From the NCBI RefSeq assembly GCF_003030345.1, contig NZ_CP028158.1, positions 3,534,001-3,598,000 on the forward strand: 64,000 nucleotides of DNA, read 5' to 3'. The number at the start of each line of letters is the position of its first letter. Within the stretch, counting starts at the first letter, position 1. The notes below the pieces were generated by a model that worked only from the letters and a program-made list of their open reading frames with translations, was not told where the DNA came from and made no database searches. The translations under genes and the position numbers were made by a program. The DNA is from Plantactinospora sp. BC1. GTDB lineage: Bacteria > Actinomycetota > Actinomycetes > Mycobacteriales > Micromonosporaceae. This document shows positions 28,114-37,149 of this stretch, one piece after another.

Positions 28114-29304
28114 TCAGAGCGACGGATCCTGCGGGTCGAGGCCGTGCAGCGGAAAGACCGCCTTGCGGGTCGCCATGATCGCCCGGTCCACCGCGTCCGG
28201 CTCGCCGGTCGGCTGCCACGGCTCGTACGAGCCGTCCGCCTCGTCGGTCATCCGCAGCGGCACCTCCCGCTCCGGACGGCGGGCCTTGGCCAGCTCCCGC
28301 CAGGCCGGCGGGGTCAGCGCGGCCGGGTCGACCGGTTCGCCGGTGGCGACCGCGAGCAGGTGCGTCCAGGCCCGGGGCACCACCTCGACCAGCGCGTAAC
28401 CGCCGCCGCCGGTGGCCACCCAACGCCCCTCACAGAGTTCGTCGGCGAGCGCCCGCAGCGCCAGATAGCTCGCCCGCTGCCCGTCCACGCTCAGCCGCAG
28501 GTCGGCCAGCGGATCGAGCCGGTGACTGTCGGCACCGCACTGGGTGACCAGGATCTGCGGCCGGAACGCGCGCAGCAGCGCCGGAACGGTGGCGTGGAAA
28601 CCACGCAGCCAACCCGCGTCGCCGGTCCCGGGCGGCAGCGGCAGGTTGACCGCGCTCCCCTCGGCCCCCGGACCACCGATCTCGTCGGAGAACCCCGTAC
28701 CCGGAAAGAGTGCCAACGGCGTCTCGTGCAGGCTGACCGTCAGCACCCGGGGATCGCCGTAGAAGATTTCCTGCACCCCGTCGCCGTGGTGCACGTCGAC
28801 GTCCACGTAGGCCACCCGCTCGGCGCCGAGGTCGAGCAGCCGGGCGATCGCCACCGCCGGGTCGTTGTAGACGCAGAACCCGGCCGCCCGACTCGGCATC
28901 GCGTGGTGCAGGCCACCGGCCACGTTGACCGCGCGCCGGGCCTCGCCCCGCCAGACCGCCTCGGCCGCCGCCAGGCTCGCCCCGGCCACCAGGGCGCTCG
29001 ACTCGTGCATCCCGTCGAAGATCGGATTGTCCGGGGTGCCGAGGCCGTACCCGGAGAAGAGCGGGTCGCTCGGCGCCGCCCGGACCGCGTCGAGGTAGTC
29101 CGGCCGGTGCACCCGGGCCAGTGCCGCGTCGTCGGCCGGGGTGGGGGCCACCAGGCGTACGCCGGGGCGGTCCAACACGCCGAGTTCCCGAGCCAGGGCC
29201 ACGGTCAGTTCCACCCGTACCGGGTCGAGCGGATGGTCACCCAGGTCGTACGTCAGCAGACTCTCGTCCCAGACCACCACCGTGTCGTCCGACATGGTGT
29301 TCAT
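28114..29304 (-). CDS. AcuC-like histone-deacetylase-family protein
   Basis: A 396-residue Zn-dependent amidohydrolase of the HDAC superfamily. The active-site region is GGLHHAMPSRAAGFCVYNDP and VAYVDVDVHHGDGVQEIFYG (Asp and His metal ligands and charge relay), with GGGGYALVEVVPRAW near the C terminus. In Bacillus, AcuC deacetylates acetyl-CoA synthetase; that role is inferred for this protein. ATG 29304 is used; ATG 29295 is also possible. The C-terminal ~60 residues beyond the catalytic core are charged. It lies on the same strand as the rhodanese gene, about 135 bases downstream. Confidence 0.92.
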   Translation of the reverse strand: MNTMSDDTVVVWDESLLTYDLGDHPLDPVRVELTVALARELGVLDRPGVRLVAPTPADDAALARVHRPDYLDAVRAAPSDPLFSGYGLGTPDNPIFDGMHESSALVAGASLAAAEAVWRGEARRAVNVAGGLHHAMPSRAAGFCVYNDPAVAIARLLDLGAERVAYVDVDVHHGDGVQEIFYGDPRVLTVSLHETPLALFPGTGFSDEIGGPGAEGSAVNLPLPPGTGDAGWLRGFHATVPALLRAFRPQILVTQCGADSHRLDPLADLRLSVDGQRASYLALRALADELCEGRWVATGGGGYALVEVVPRAWTHLLAVATGEPVDPAALTPPAWRELAKARRPEREVPLRMTDEADGSYEPWQPTGEPDAVDRAIMATRKAVFPLHGLDPQDPSL

Positions 29305-29384
29305 CGTCGCACGGGGAACGGCGGCCGGCCGCGACCGCCTACCCGGAGCGCCGCGCGCCGCCACCGCGACGGTACGCCGGCTCG

Positions 29385-29435
29385 GTCGCCCGCCGCGACG
29401 GGTTGCCGGCCGAGTCGCCCGCCGCGACGGGTTGC
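29385..29435. repeat. 22-bp direct repeat, two copies
   Basis: The 22 bases at 29385-29406 (core CGCCCGCCGCGACGGGTTGC) recur at 29414-29435, just after the rhodanese stop codon. Not obviously a terminator. Confidence 0.75.
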
Positions 29436-29439
29436 GGGT

Positions 29440-30312
29440 TCAGTCGGCGGCCGGTGCGGGGTCGCCCGGCTCGGGACCGAGCGCGACCGGCCGTTCCGGG
29501 TCGGTGATCCAGTGGCTCCACGACCCGACGTAGAGCGCTGCCCCGGGGTGTCCGGCCCGGTGCAGGGCGAGCACCGCCTGCGCGGCGGTCACCCCGGAGC
29601 CGCAGTACGCGCCGACCCGCGCCCCGGGCCGGACGCCCGCCTCGGCGAACCGGGCGCGCAGCGCCTCGGCGGCCGGAAACCGGCCGTCCGTCCCGACGTA
29701 CTCGGTGGCCGGCATGTTCACCGCGCCGGGAATGTGCCCGGCCACCGGGTCGACGGGCTCGGTCTCGCCCCGGTAGCGCACCGCCGCCCGGACGTCGACC
29801 AGCACCCCGTGCGCCGCCATCTCCGCGGCCGAGCCGGCGTCGAGCACCGGCATCCCGCCCGGGCGTACGGTCATGTCTCCCGGCGTCAGCGCCGGTGGCT
29901 CGGTGGTCACCGGCAGCCCGGCCCCGGCCCAGGCCGGGAAGCCGCCGTCGAGCACCCGGACCTGCGCATGTCCCGCCCAGCGCAGCGTCCACCAGGCGCG
30001 GGCCGCCGCCATCCCGTCGCCGCCGTCGTAGACCACCACCGGGCCTCCGGCGCGGACGCCGGCCGTGCGGAGCACCCGCTGCAAGGCCGCCGGGTCGGGC
30101 AGCGGATGCCGGCCGTGCACGCCGGGCGGCCCGGACAGCTCGGTGTCCAGGTCGACGAAGACCGCGCCCGGCAGGTGCCCGGCCAGGTAGTCCCGGCGGC
30201 CCGGCGGCCCGACGAGCCGCCAGCGGACATCGAGTACGACCGGTGGCTCGGCGGACGCCAGTTCGGCGGCGAGCCGGGTCACGTCGACGAGGAGGTCATC
30301 CGGTCCGGACAC
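29440..30312 (-). CDS. Two-domain rhodanese-like sulfurtransferase
   Basis: A 290-residue thiosulfate/3-mercaptopyruvate sulfurtransferase. The first rhodanese domain (about 1-130) lacks the catalytic Cys; the second contains AYCGSGVTAAQAVLALHRAG, whose Cys accepts the persulfide. RDYLAGHLPGAVFVDLDTEL and VAGHIPGAVNMPATEY are the paired CH2A motifs. It is of ordinary length. It is divergent from ideR with under 100 bases between starts. It may supply sulfane sulfur; the physiological acceptor is unknown. Confidence 0.94.
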   Translation of the reverse strand: MSGPDDLLVDVTRLAAELASAEPPVVLDVRWRLVGPPGRRDYLAGHLPGAVFVDLDTELSGPPGVHGRHPLPDPAALQRVLRTAGVRAGGPVVVYDGGDGMAAARAWWTLRWAGHAQVRVLDGGFPAWAGAGLPVTTEPPALTPGDMTVRPGGMPVLDAGSAAEMAAHGVLVDVRAAVRYRGETEPVDPVAGHIPGAVNMPATEYVGTDGRFPAAEALRARFAEAGVRPGARVGAYCGSGVTAAQAVLALHRAGHPGAALYVGSWSHWITDPERPVALGPEPGDPAPAAD

Positions 30313-30409
30313 GGCGTCCAGTCAACACCATCCGGAACGGAACCGCCCGGCTCGGCGGCACTGAATATCGGTACCCCGAGGTACCATCGTGACCGGGAGG
30401 ACCACTGAC

Positions 30410-31096
30410 GTGAACGACCTAGTCGACACCACCGAGATGTACCTGCGCACCATCCTCGAACTGGAAGAGGAGGGGGTGCCGCCGCTGCGTGCCCGGATCG
30501 CCGAGCGGCTGCGCCAGAGTGGTCCGACCGTCAGCCAGACCGTTGCCCGGATGGAGCGCGACGGCCTGCTGACCGTCGAGGACGACCGCCACCTCCAGCT
30601 CACCGCGCTCGGCCGCACCCAGGCGATCTCGGTGATGCGTAAGCACCGGCTGGCCGAGCTGCTGCTCGTCAACGTGATCGGGATGCCCTACGAGGAGGCC
30701 CACGACGAGGCCTGCCGCTGGGAGCACGTGATGAGCGACTCGGTGGAGAAGAAGGTCTACGAGCTGCTCGACCGCCCGACCCGGTCGCCGTACGGCAACC
30801 CGATCCCGGGGCTGGAGGCGTTCAGTCCCAATCCGGACGTCCTGGTCGAAACGGTCACCGAGGGTGAGCGAAACCTCGCCTTCCCCGGCCTGAGCGGCCC
30901 GGTGGTGGTCCGACGGATCTGCGAGAGCGTCCAGAAGGACGGCGACGTGCTGCGCCAGTTGCACGCGGCCGGCGTCGACCCGGGCGCGATGGTCACCGTC
31001 GCGCAGGAGCGGGACGGGGTCACCATCGACCGCTCCGGCGACAAGGTGCGGCTCCCCCGCGAGGTCGCCTCCCGGGTCTTCGTCGCCGCACACTGA
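30410..31096 (+). CDS. ideR: Iron-dependent regulator of the DtxR family
   Basis: IdeR is the Fe2+-activated repressor of iron-uptake genes in actinobacteria, 228 residues. The N-terminal winged helix is TTEMYLRTILELEEEGVPPL then RARIAERLRQSGPTVSQTVARMERDGLL. The metal-binding helix segment HRLAELLLVNVIGMPYEEAH and EACRWEHVMSD contains the Met/Cys/Glu/His ligands (C-x-x-x-H-V-M). A C-terminal SH3-like domain follows (LPREVASRVFVAAH). Start GTG 30410 has GGGAGG upstream and matches the family N terminus; GTG 30389 lacks a site. The stop codon lies inside an 18-bp tandem repeat. Confidence 0.96.
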   Translation: MNDLVDTTEMYLRTILELEEEGVPPLRARIAERLRQSGPTVSQTVARMERDGLLTVEDDRHLQLTALGRTQAISVMRKHRLAELLLVNVIGMPYEEAHDEACRWEHVMSDSVEKKVYELLDRPTRSPYGNPIPGLEAFSPNPDVLVETVTEGERNLAFPGLSGPVVVRRICESVQKDGDVLRQLHAAGVDPGAMVTVAQERDGVTIDRSGDKVRLPREVASRVFVAAH

Positions 31097-31135
31097 CCGG
31101 TCGCCGCACACCGACCGGTCGCCGCACACCGACCG
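31082..31135. repeat. Three tandem 18-bp repeats overlapping the ideR stop
   Basis: GTCGCCGCACAC(T/C)GACCG is repeated three times with a period of exactly 18. The first copy contains the last codons and the TGA of ideR; in copies two and three that T is C. A slipped duplication beginning in the coding end is likely. Confidence 0.9.
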
Positions 31136-31244
31136 CCACCGCAAGGCCGCCACACCCCCGCCCGGCACCGGGCCGGCACCACCACGCCCGGACCGACGGG
31201 GCCGGTTCACCGCCGGCTCCGGTCCGGCGACGGTCAGGGGCTGG

Positions 31245-31790
31245 TCAGAGACTGCTGGTGTCGATTTTCTTCGCCAGGTTGATCAGCTTGGGCGCCAGGG
31301 CGTCGGCCTCGGCCCGGTCCTCGCCGGTGGGGAAGGTGAAGCGGAGGCTGACCAGCCGGCCGTTCCCGGTGAGCCAGCCCACCTCGACCGTGCTGCCGGT
31401 GCTCTTCGCCGGGGCCGTGGTGGCCCGATAGGCGGCCTTGCCCAGCCCCTTGACGCTCTTGCCGCCGCTCGGCACCACCTCGTCGGCGAAGATCGACGCG
31501 TCGGCCGTGGTCGGGGTCACCGAGAGCGCGAGTTCGGGCCGGGCCTCGGCCTCGCCGCGCAGCACGCAGGTGTCGGTCTTGCCGTGCCGGCTCGCCGCCG
31601 CCACCTCGAACCGGGCGCCGATGGCCTGCTCGACCGCCGGATACTCCAGGAGCTGACAGGCACCGCCGGCAGCCGACGCCGGCAGCCGGACCACCTTCGG
31701 CGCCGGCCCGGCCGACTGCGGCGCCGCCTCCTCGGCACAGCCGGCAAGCAGCAGCAAACCGGCGCCAATCAGGCAGAGTCGTCCGCGCAT
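31245..31790 (-). CDS. Lipoprotein of unknown function (DUF3558-like)
   Basis: A 181-residue exported protein. The signal MRGRLCLIGAGLLLLAGCAE carries a lipobox (LLAGC, Cys 17), so it should be lipid-anchored outside the membrane. The mature part has two cysteines (GGACQLLEY, DTCVLRGEA), the pattern of DUF3558-type actinobacterial lipoproteins, and ends with a helical DALAPKLINLAKKIDTSSL. It lies convergent to ideR and its repeats. Function unknown. Confidence 0.8.
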   Translation of the reverse strand: MRGRLCLIGAGLLLLAGCAEEAAPQSAGPAPKVVRLPASAAGGACQLLEYPAVEQAIGARFEVAAASRHGKTDTCVLRGEAEARPELALSVTPTTADASIFADEVVPSGGKSVKGLGKAAYRATTAPAKSTGSTVEVGWLTGNGRLVSLRFTFPTGEDRAEADALAPKLINLAKKIDTSSL

Positions 31791-31965
31791 CTCGCACCTC
31801 CCACCCGTCCGGCCCGAGCGCCGGGGAATCCGTCGGACACCGTACGGGTTCGGCCCGCGCGGCGAAACCCCGCGCCCCCGGCGAGCGGAACGGCCCGGTT
31901 CGGTCCGGCCCGCACGGCGAACACCGCGGCCCCCGCACGGTCACCGCCGAGCGGAACGGCCGGGC

Positions 31966-32247
31966 TCAGTCGGCCGGCGCTACCGGGTCGTCCAGGTAAG
32001 GGCAGTGCCGGCAGCCACGCCCACAGCAGGTGCCACGCCGGGCCAGGAAGCCGGCGGTGAGCACGAAGAGCCCGGTGCCCGGGTCGGGATAGCCCGCCTC
32101 ACCGGCCGCGAGCGCGGCGGCGTGGGCGGCGAGAATCCGCTCCCGGTCCGGGTGCGTCGGCGGAAGGCGGGACGGATGCGGCTGGTCCAGCGGTCGGGGT
32201 GCCAACGGCAGGCGCCGCCCGCCGGCCCGTTCCTCCGTACCGTCCAT
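31966..32247 (-). CDS. DUF5522 Cys-rich small protein
   Basis: A 93-residue conserved actinobacterial protein. The central LPPTHPDRERILAAHAAALAAG and the Cys-rich end TCCGRGCRHCPYLD (C-C-x3-C-x2-C, probable metal site) define DUF5522. It sits 79 bases after the DUF2332 gene on the same strand, possibly one transcript. A metal-binding role is inferred; no activity is known. Confidence 0.85.
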   Translation of the reverse strand: MDGTEERAGGRRLPLAPRPLDQPHPSRLPPTHPDRERILAAHAAALAAGEAGYPDPGTGLFVLTAGFLARRGTCCGRGCRHCPYLDDPVAPAD

Positions 32248-32326
32248 CCCGCCGACCCTACGACAACCCGCCGACCCCTCCGGTCACCGGTCGGCAGCGC
32301 CGGCCGGGCCGGTGCCGGGGCAGCCG

Positions 32327-33262
32327 CTATCCGAACCAGACCATCGACTGTCCGTGCCCCCGGGTCCAGGCGAGCGGCCTGCCGTCCAGCGCGAGTACGT
32401 TGTGGAACGCCTCGCTCGGCTGCTCCGGCAACCCGTCGTAGGGCAGTACCTCCGGAGCCTCGTTCGCGATCCAGTGGCCGGGCAGGCCGCGTACCAGATC
32501 GGCGAAGGCCTGCCGGCGCGGCGCCGGCACCTGGTAGAGCACGGAGGTGTGGAAGACCACCAGGGTCGCCCCGGACGGCGCCTGCGCGGCCAGCGCGGCA
32601 AGGTCGTCCACCAGGTCGCCGCGGCGCAGCAGCGGCGGCCCGGCGGCGGCGACGGCCGCCGCCGACCGCAGCCGGGCCCGCCGGTGCGCGTGCTCCGGCC
32701 AGATGGTGGCGTCCAGCCAGGCCAGGTCGGCGGGATCGGTCACGTCCAGCGGGTTCAGGTCCAGGCCGGCCCGCCACACCACCTCGGGCAGCCGGGTCGG
32801 CGGCGTCACCCCGGTGACGGCGCAGTCCAGCACCGGCTCGCCGGTGCCGAGCAGGTGGTCGCCGTAGCGGTAGGCGTAGCGGTCCGGATAGAGGCAGAGC
32901 CCGGCGGAGGCGCCGACCTCCAGCAGCGCGAGCGGCTGCGGCAGGGCGGTGAGCACCGGCAGCAGCAGCGCGCACCGACCGGCCTCGTTGGTCTGGGTGG
33001 CCCGGGTACGCACCTGCGCCGCGATCGTCGGCCAGTTCGCCACCGCATAGTCGTGGAACGCGGCCGGGTCCTCGACCGGACCGCCGAGCAGGCGTACGAC
33101 CCCGAAGAGCAGGTTCGGCTGCTGCTTGGCCGGCGGCAGCGTACCGATCAGGGAGAGCAGTTCGTCGTCGCGGGAGACGGCCAGGGCGAGCCGCTCGTAG
33201 GCGGGCGACACGCCCCGCGTCTCCCGGGTACCGAACTCGACGTAGCGGGCGGCGATCGTCAT
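32327..33262 (-). CDS. DUF2332 family protein
   Basis: A 311-residue soluble protein conserved in actinobacteria. It starts MTIAARYVEFGTRETRGVSP, and GASAGLCLYPDRYAYRYGDH has a glycine-rich turn reminiscent of a methyltransferase-like Rossmann fold. LVVFHTSVLYQVPAPRRQAF is another conserved segment. No catalytic function has been assigned to the family. It is followed by DUF5522. ATG 33262 is the only good start. Confidence 0.9.
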   Translation of the reverse strand: MTIAARYVEFGTRETRGVSPAYERLALAVSRDDELLSLIGTLPPAKQQPNLLFGVVRLLGGPVEDPAAFHDYAVANWPTIAAQVRTRATQTNEAGRCALLLPVLTALPQPLALLEVGASAGLCLYPDRYAYRYGDHLLGTGEPVLDCAVTGVTPPTRLPEVVWRAGLDLNPLDVTDPADLAWLDATIWPEHAHRRARLRSAAAVAAAGPPLLRRGDLVDDLAALAAQAPSGATLVVFHTSVLYQVPAPRRQAFADLVRGLPGHWIANEAPEVLPYDGLPEQPSEAFHNVLALDGRPLAWTRGHGQSMVWFG

Positions 33263-33349
33263 CTGCCGATGATCCCAGCGGAGCCGTCCACCGGCTCCAC
33301 GCAGCGCCGCTACCTCCGGGTGTCCCCGATCACCCCGCTCCCGGACGCG

Positions 33350-33385
33350 GCGACCGCCCGACCCCGGTCGGGGTCGGGCGGTCGC
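33350..33385 (-). terminator. Hairpin terminator after nrdJ
   Basis: A perfect 16-bp stem (33350-33365 with 33370-33385) has a 4-base loop, 26 bases past the nrdJ stop, between it and the DUF2332 gene. Confidence 0.85.
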
Positions 33386-33410
33386 TTCGCTCAGCCGAGG
33401 TCAGCCGGGT

Positions 33411-36281
33411 TCAGCTGCACCCGGAGGTGGAACCGCAGCCCTCGCAGACGTAGCAACTGCCGGCGGGGCGCATCTTGGTGCCGCAGGTGAAGCAGAGCGG
33501 GGCGTCCGCCGCCGTGCCGAGCACCGCCTCCAGCAGTTCGGTGGAGGAGCCGACCTTAGGCGCCGGCCGTTCCGCCGCCACCTCGACCTGCTGCTCCGCC
33601 GCCGGCTCCGGCTTCGCCGTCTCCACCGGTGCCGACGCGGCCATCGCGGCGAGATCCACCGCGCTCTCCGCCTCGGCCTCGGCCCGCAGCTGCGCGGCCC
33701 GCTCCTTGGCGGTGAAGATGCCCAGCTCGGCCCGGCGCTCGTAGGGCAGGAAGTCCAGCGCCAGCCGGCGGAAGATGTAATCCATCACCGAGGCCGCCAT
33801 CCGGATGTCCGGGTCGTCGGTCATCCCGGCCGGCTCGAACCGCATGTTGGTGAACTTGCTGACGTACGTCTCCAGCGGCACTCCATATTGCAGACCGATC
33901 GAGATGGCCACCGAGAAGGCGTCCATCACCCCGGCCAGCGTCGAGCCCTGCTTCGACATCTTGAGGAAGACCTCGCCGAGGCCGTCGTCCGGGTACGACG
34001 AGGCGGTGAGGTAGCCCTCGGCCCCGCCGACCGAGAACGAGACCGTCTCGGAGGGACGCTTCTTCGGCAGCCGCTTGCGCACCGGCCGGTACTCGACGAC
34101 CTTCTCGACCGCCTTCTCCGCCGTCTTCTCGACCGCAGCCGGCTCGACCGCCTTCTCCTTCTCGTTCTTGGCGGCGGAGAGCGGCTGGCCGACCTTGCAG
34201 TTGTCCCGGTAGATCGCCAGGGCCTTGAGGCCGAGCTTCCAGCCCTCGAAGTAGATCTCCTCGACCTCCTCGACGGTCGCCGACTCCGGCATGTTGACCG
34301 TCTTGGAGATCGCGCCGGAGATGAACGGCTGCACGGCGGCCATCATCCGGACGTGCCCCATCGGGGCGATCGAGCGCTGGCCCATCGCGCAGTCGAAGAC
34401 GGCGTAGTGCTCCGGCTTCAACCCGGGCGCGTCGACGACGTGACCGTGCTCGGAGATGTGCTCGACGATCGCCTCGACCTGCTCCTCGGGGTAGCCGAGG
34501 CTGCGCAGGGCGCGCGGCACGGTCTGGTTGACGATCTGCATCGAGCCGCCGCCGACCAGCTTCTTGAACTTCACCAGCGCGAGGTCCGGCTCGACCCCGG
34601 TGGTGTCACAGTCCATCATCAGCCCGATGGTGCCGGTCGGGGCGAGCACCGACGCCTGGGCGTTGCGCCAGCCGGACTTGTCACCGATCTTGTTGCCCTG
34701 GGTCCACTGCTTGGTGGCCTCCCGGACGATCTCGGTGGCGACCGTGCCGGTCGGCTTGATCGCGTCGTTCGCGGCGGCGTGCTTGCGCATCACCCGCTTG
34801 TGCGGCTCGGCGTTGCGGGCGTACCCGTCGTAGGCGCCGACCACGCCGGCCAGCTCGGCGGAACGGCGGTAGGCGGTGCCGGTCATCAGCGAGGTGATCG
34901 CGGCGGCCACCGACCGGCCGCTCTCCGAGTCGTACGGGTGGCCGGTCGCCATCAGCAGCGCGCCGAGGTTGGCGTAGCCGATGCCGAGCTGCCGGTACGC
35001 CCGGGTGGTCTCGCCGATCTTCTCGGTCGGGAAGTCGGCGAAGCAGATCGAGATGTCCATCGCGGTGATGACCAGCTCGACCGACCTGACGAACCTGGCC
35101 ACCTCGAAGCCGCCGTCGGCGCGGAGGAACTTCATCAGGTTGAGCGAGGCCAGGTTGCACGAGGAGTTGTCCAGGTGCAGGTACTCCGAGCACGGGTTGG
35201 AGGCGGTGATCCGCCCGGTCTCCGGGCAGGTGTGCCAGTCGTTGATCGTGTCGTCGTACTGCAGGCCGGGGTCGGCGCACTCCCAGGCGGCCTGGGAGAT
35301 GGTCCGGAACAGCCCCTTGGCGTCGATGGTCTCGATCACCGCGCCGTCCAGCCGGCCGCGCAGGTCGAAGCTGCCGCCGTCCTGCACCGCCCGCATGAAC
35401 TCGTCGGAGACCCGGACCGAGTTGTTGGCGTTCTGGTACTGCACGCTGACGATGTCGGAGCCGCCGAGGTCCATGTCGAAGCCGGCGTCCCGCAGTGCGC
35501 GGATCTTGTGCTCCTCGCGCGCCTTGGTGAGGACGAACTCCTCGACGTCGGGGTGGTCGACGTCCAGGATGACCATCTTGGCCGCCCGCCGGGTGGCCCC
35601 GCCGGACTTGATGGTGCCGGCGCTGGCGTCCGCGCCCCGCATGAAGCTGACCGGGCCGGAGGCGGTGCCGCCGCTGGAGAGCAGCTCCTTGGAGGAGCGG
35701 ATCCGGGAGAGGTTGACCCCGGAGCCGGAGCCGCCCTTGAAGATCAGCCCCTCCTCCTTGTACCAGTCGAGGATCGAGTCCATCGAGTCGTCGACGGCGA
35801 GGATGAAGCACGCGCTCACCTGCTGCGGCGAGGCGGTGCCGACGTTGAACCAGACCGGGGAGTTGAAGCTGAACACCTGGTGCAGCAGCATCCAGGTCAG
35901 CTCGTGCTCGAAGACCTCGGCGTCGGCCGGGCTGGCGAAGTAGCCGTGCTGCTCCCCCGCCGCCCGGTACGTCTTCACCACCCGGTCGATGAGCTGCTTG
36001 AGCGACCACTCCCGCTCCGGGGTGCCGACGGCGCCCCGGAAGTACTTCGTGGTGACGATGTTGGCCGCGTTGACGCTCCACGAGTCCGGGAACTCGACGC
36101 CCCGCTGCTCGAAGTTGATCGAGCCGTCCCGCCAGTTCGTCATGACGACGTCCCGGCGCTCCCAGGTCACCTCGTCGTACGGGTGCACCCCCTCGGTGGT
36201 CCAGACGCGCTCGACCTTCAGGCCGGCCGTCGTCGCCGCCCGGGTCCGTGACCTACTTGCTGTCACACCTTCCCCCGACAT
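33411..36281 (-). CDS. nrdJ: Adenosylcobalamin-dependent (class II) ribonucleotide reductase
   Basis: NrdJ reduces ribonucleotides to deoxyribonucleotides without oxygen using B12, 956 residues. Landmarks are the substrate/radical loop GGSGSGVNLSRIRSSKE, ASNPCSEYLHLDNSSCNLASL (active-site Cys and Glu), and APTGTIGLMMDCDTTGVEPD. The C-terminal zinc-ribbon/redox tail is CFTCGTKMRPAGSCYVCEGCGSTSGCS in part (four CxxC-type cysteines). A Lys/Glu/Val-rich insert near 720-750 (VEPAAVEKTAEKAVEKVVEY) looks like expanded low complexity. ATG 36281 has AAGGGGG upstream. It is in an operon with nrdR, 70 bases upstream. Confidence 0.97.
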   Translation of the reverse strand: MSGEGVTASRSRTRAATTAGLKVERVWTTEGVHPYDEVTWERRDVVMTNWRDGSINFEQRGVEFPDSWSVNAANIVTTKYFRGAVGTPEREWSLKQLIDRVVKTYRAAGEQHGYFASPADAEVFEHELTWMLLHQVFSFNSPVWFNVGTASPQQVSACFILAVDDSMDSILDWYKEEGLIFKGGSGSGVNLSRIRSSKELLSSGGTASGPVSFMRGADASAGTIKSGGATRRAAKMVILDVDHPDVEEFVLTKAREEHKIRALRDAGFDMDLGGSDIVSVQYQNANNSVRVSDEFMRAVQDGGSFDLRGRLDGAVIETIDAKGLFRTISQAAWECADPGLQYDDTINDWHTCPETGRITASNPCSEYLHLDNSSCNLASLNLMKFLRADGGFEVARFVRSVELVITAMDISICFADFPTEKIGETTRAYRQLGIGYANLGALLMATGHPYDSESGRSVAAAITSLMTGTAYRRSAELAGVVGAYDGYARNAEPHKRVMRKHAAANDAIKPTGTVATEIVREATKQWTQGNKIGDKSGWRNAQASVLAPTGTIGLMMDCDTTGVEPDLALVKFKKLVGGGSMQIVNQTVPRALRSLGYPEEQVEAIVEHISEHGHVVDAPGLKPEHYAVFDCAMGQRSIAPMGHVRMMAAVQPFISGAISKTVNMPESATVEEVEEIYFEGWKLGLKALAIYRDNCKVGQPLSAAKNEKEKAVEPAAVEKTAEKAVEKVVEYRPVRKRLPKKRPSETVSFSVGGAEGYLTASSYPDDGLGEVFLKMSKQGSTLAGVMDAFSVAISIGLQYGVPLETYVSKFTNMRFEPAGMTDDPDIRMAASVMDYIFRRLALDFLPYERRAELGIFTAKERAAQLRAEAEAESAVDLAAMAASAPVETAKPEPAAEQQVEVAAERPAPKVGSSTELLEAVLGTAADAPLCFTCGTKMRPAGSCYVCEGCGSTSGCS

Positions 36282-36351
36282 CTCATCCGCCCCCTTACGC
36301 ACGCACGACTCTTCCCGTCGTACGGCTTCGCTGATCTGTTACCAGAACGAA

Positions 36352-36864
36352 CTAACTGGCCGGCTCGCCCGCCGGCTGGACGGCCCCGACGCCGTCCGCC
36401 GCCGGACGGCTCCGCGCCACCGCCGCCGCCCGCAGCGTTTCGATCTCGCGCTCGAAGTCGTCCAGCGACTCGAACGACCGGTAGACGCTGGCGAAGCGCA
36501 GGTAGGCCACCTCGTCCAGCTCGCGCAGCGGACCCAGGATGGCCAGCCCCACGTCGTGACTGGGGATCTCGGCCGCACCCCTGGCCCGGACCGTCTCCTC
36601 GACCCGCTGGGCCAGCAGGGCGATCGCGTCGTCGTCCACCGGCCGCCCCTGACACGCCTTCCGCACCCCGCCGATGATCTTCGTCCGGCTGAACGGCTCG
36701 GTGACGCCGCTGCGCTTGACGACCGCGAGCACCGGCTCCTCGACCGTGGTGAACCGTTTGCCGCATTCCGGGCAGGCCCGCCGGCGCCGGATCAACTGGC
36801 CGTCGTCGGCCTCCCGCGAGTCGACCACCCGGGAGTCGGCGTGCCGGCAGTACGGACACCGCAT
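36352..36864 (-). CDS. nrdR: NrdR transcriptional regulator of ribonucleotide reductase genes
   Basis: A 170-residue Zn-ribbon/ATP-cone repressor that senses ATP/dATP and represses RNR operons. The N terminus [20 protein letters not shown] with [13 protein letters not shown] forms the four-Cys zinc ribbon. The ATP-cone follows ([20 protein letters not shown]). ATG 36864 has AAGGAGGTCGGCG directly upstream; the longer frame is not family-like. The C-terminal ~25 residues ([20 protein letters not shown]) extend beyond the usual ~150. It leads the nrdRJ operon and probably autoregulates. Confidence 0.97.
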   Translation of the reverse strand: MRCPYCRHADSRVVDSREADDGQLIRRRRACPECGKRFTTVEEPVLAVVKRSGVTEPFSRTKIIGGVRKACQGRPVDDDAIALLAQRVEETVRARGAAEIPSHDVGLAILGPLRELDEVAYLRFASVYRSFESLDDFEREIETLRAAAVARSRPAADGVGAVQPAGEPAS

Positions 36865-37012
36865 CGCCGACCTCCTTCGCACCGCCGGGACCACCGCGCC
36901 TGCGGCCCGCCGGAAAAAGCGGACCCGCCCACAGGCAGCCGACACCGGCGGTCAGCCACCTTCCGGCGGCTCCCGCAGTGTTGTGCGTACCCGAGAGCTG
37001 CGGGTAACGGAA

Positions 37013-37060
37013 CCCCAACTTCTAGGCTACTTACACCCTTGTCACTACTACATCTAGGGG
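37013..37060. promoter_or_regulatory. nrdR: Candidate tandem NrdR boxes upstream of nrdR
   Basis: Two related 16-mers, CCCCAACTTCTAGGCT (37013-37028) and CTACTACATCTAGGGG (37045-37060), lie 32 bases apart centre to centre. That equals three helical turns, as described for NrdR box pairs. They resemble the actinobacterial box pattern remembered as ACACTACATCTAGTGT, the second better than the first. They are about 150-195 bases upstream of the nrdR start. Confidence 0.45.
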
Positions 37061-37149
37061 TCGACCGTATGTCGCCGAACAGCCGAGGTCAAGTTGAACA
37101 GGGCGTGGCGCGGCCCGCAAATCTTCCAACCGAGGGACGGACGGAGCGG

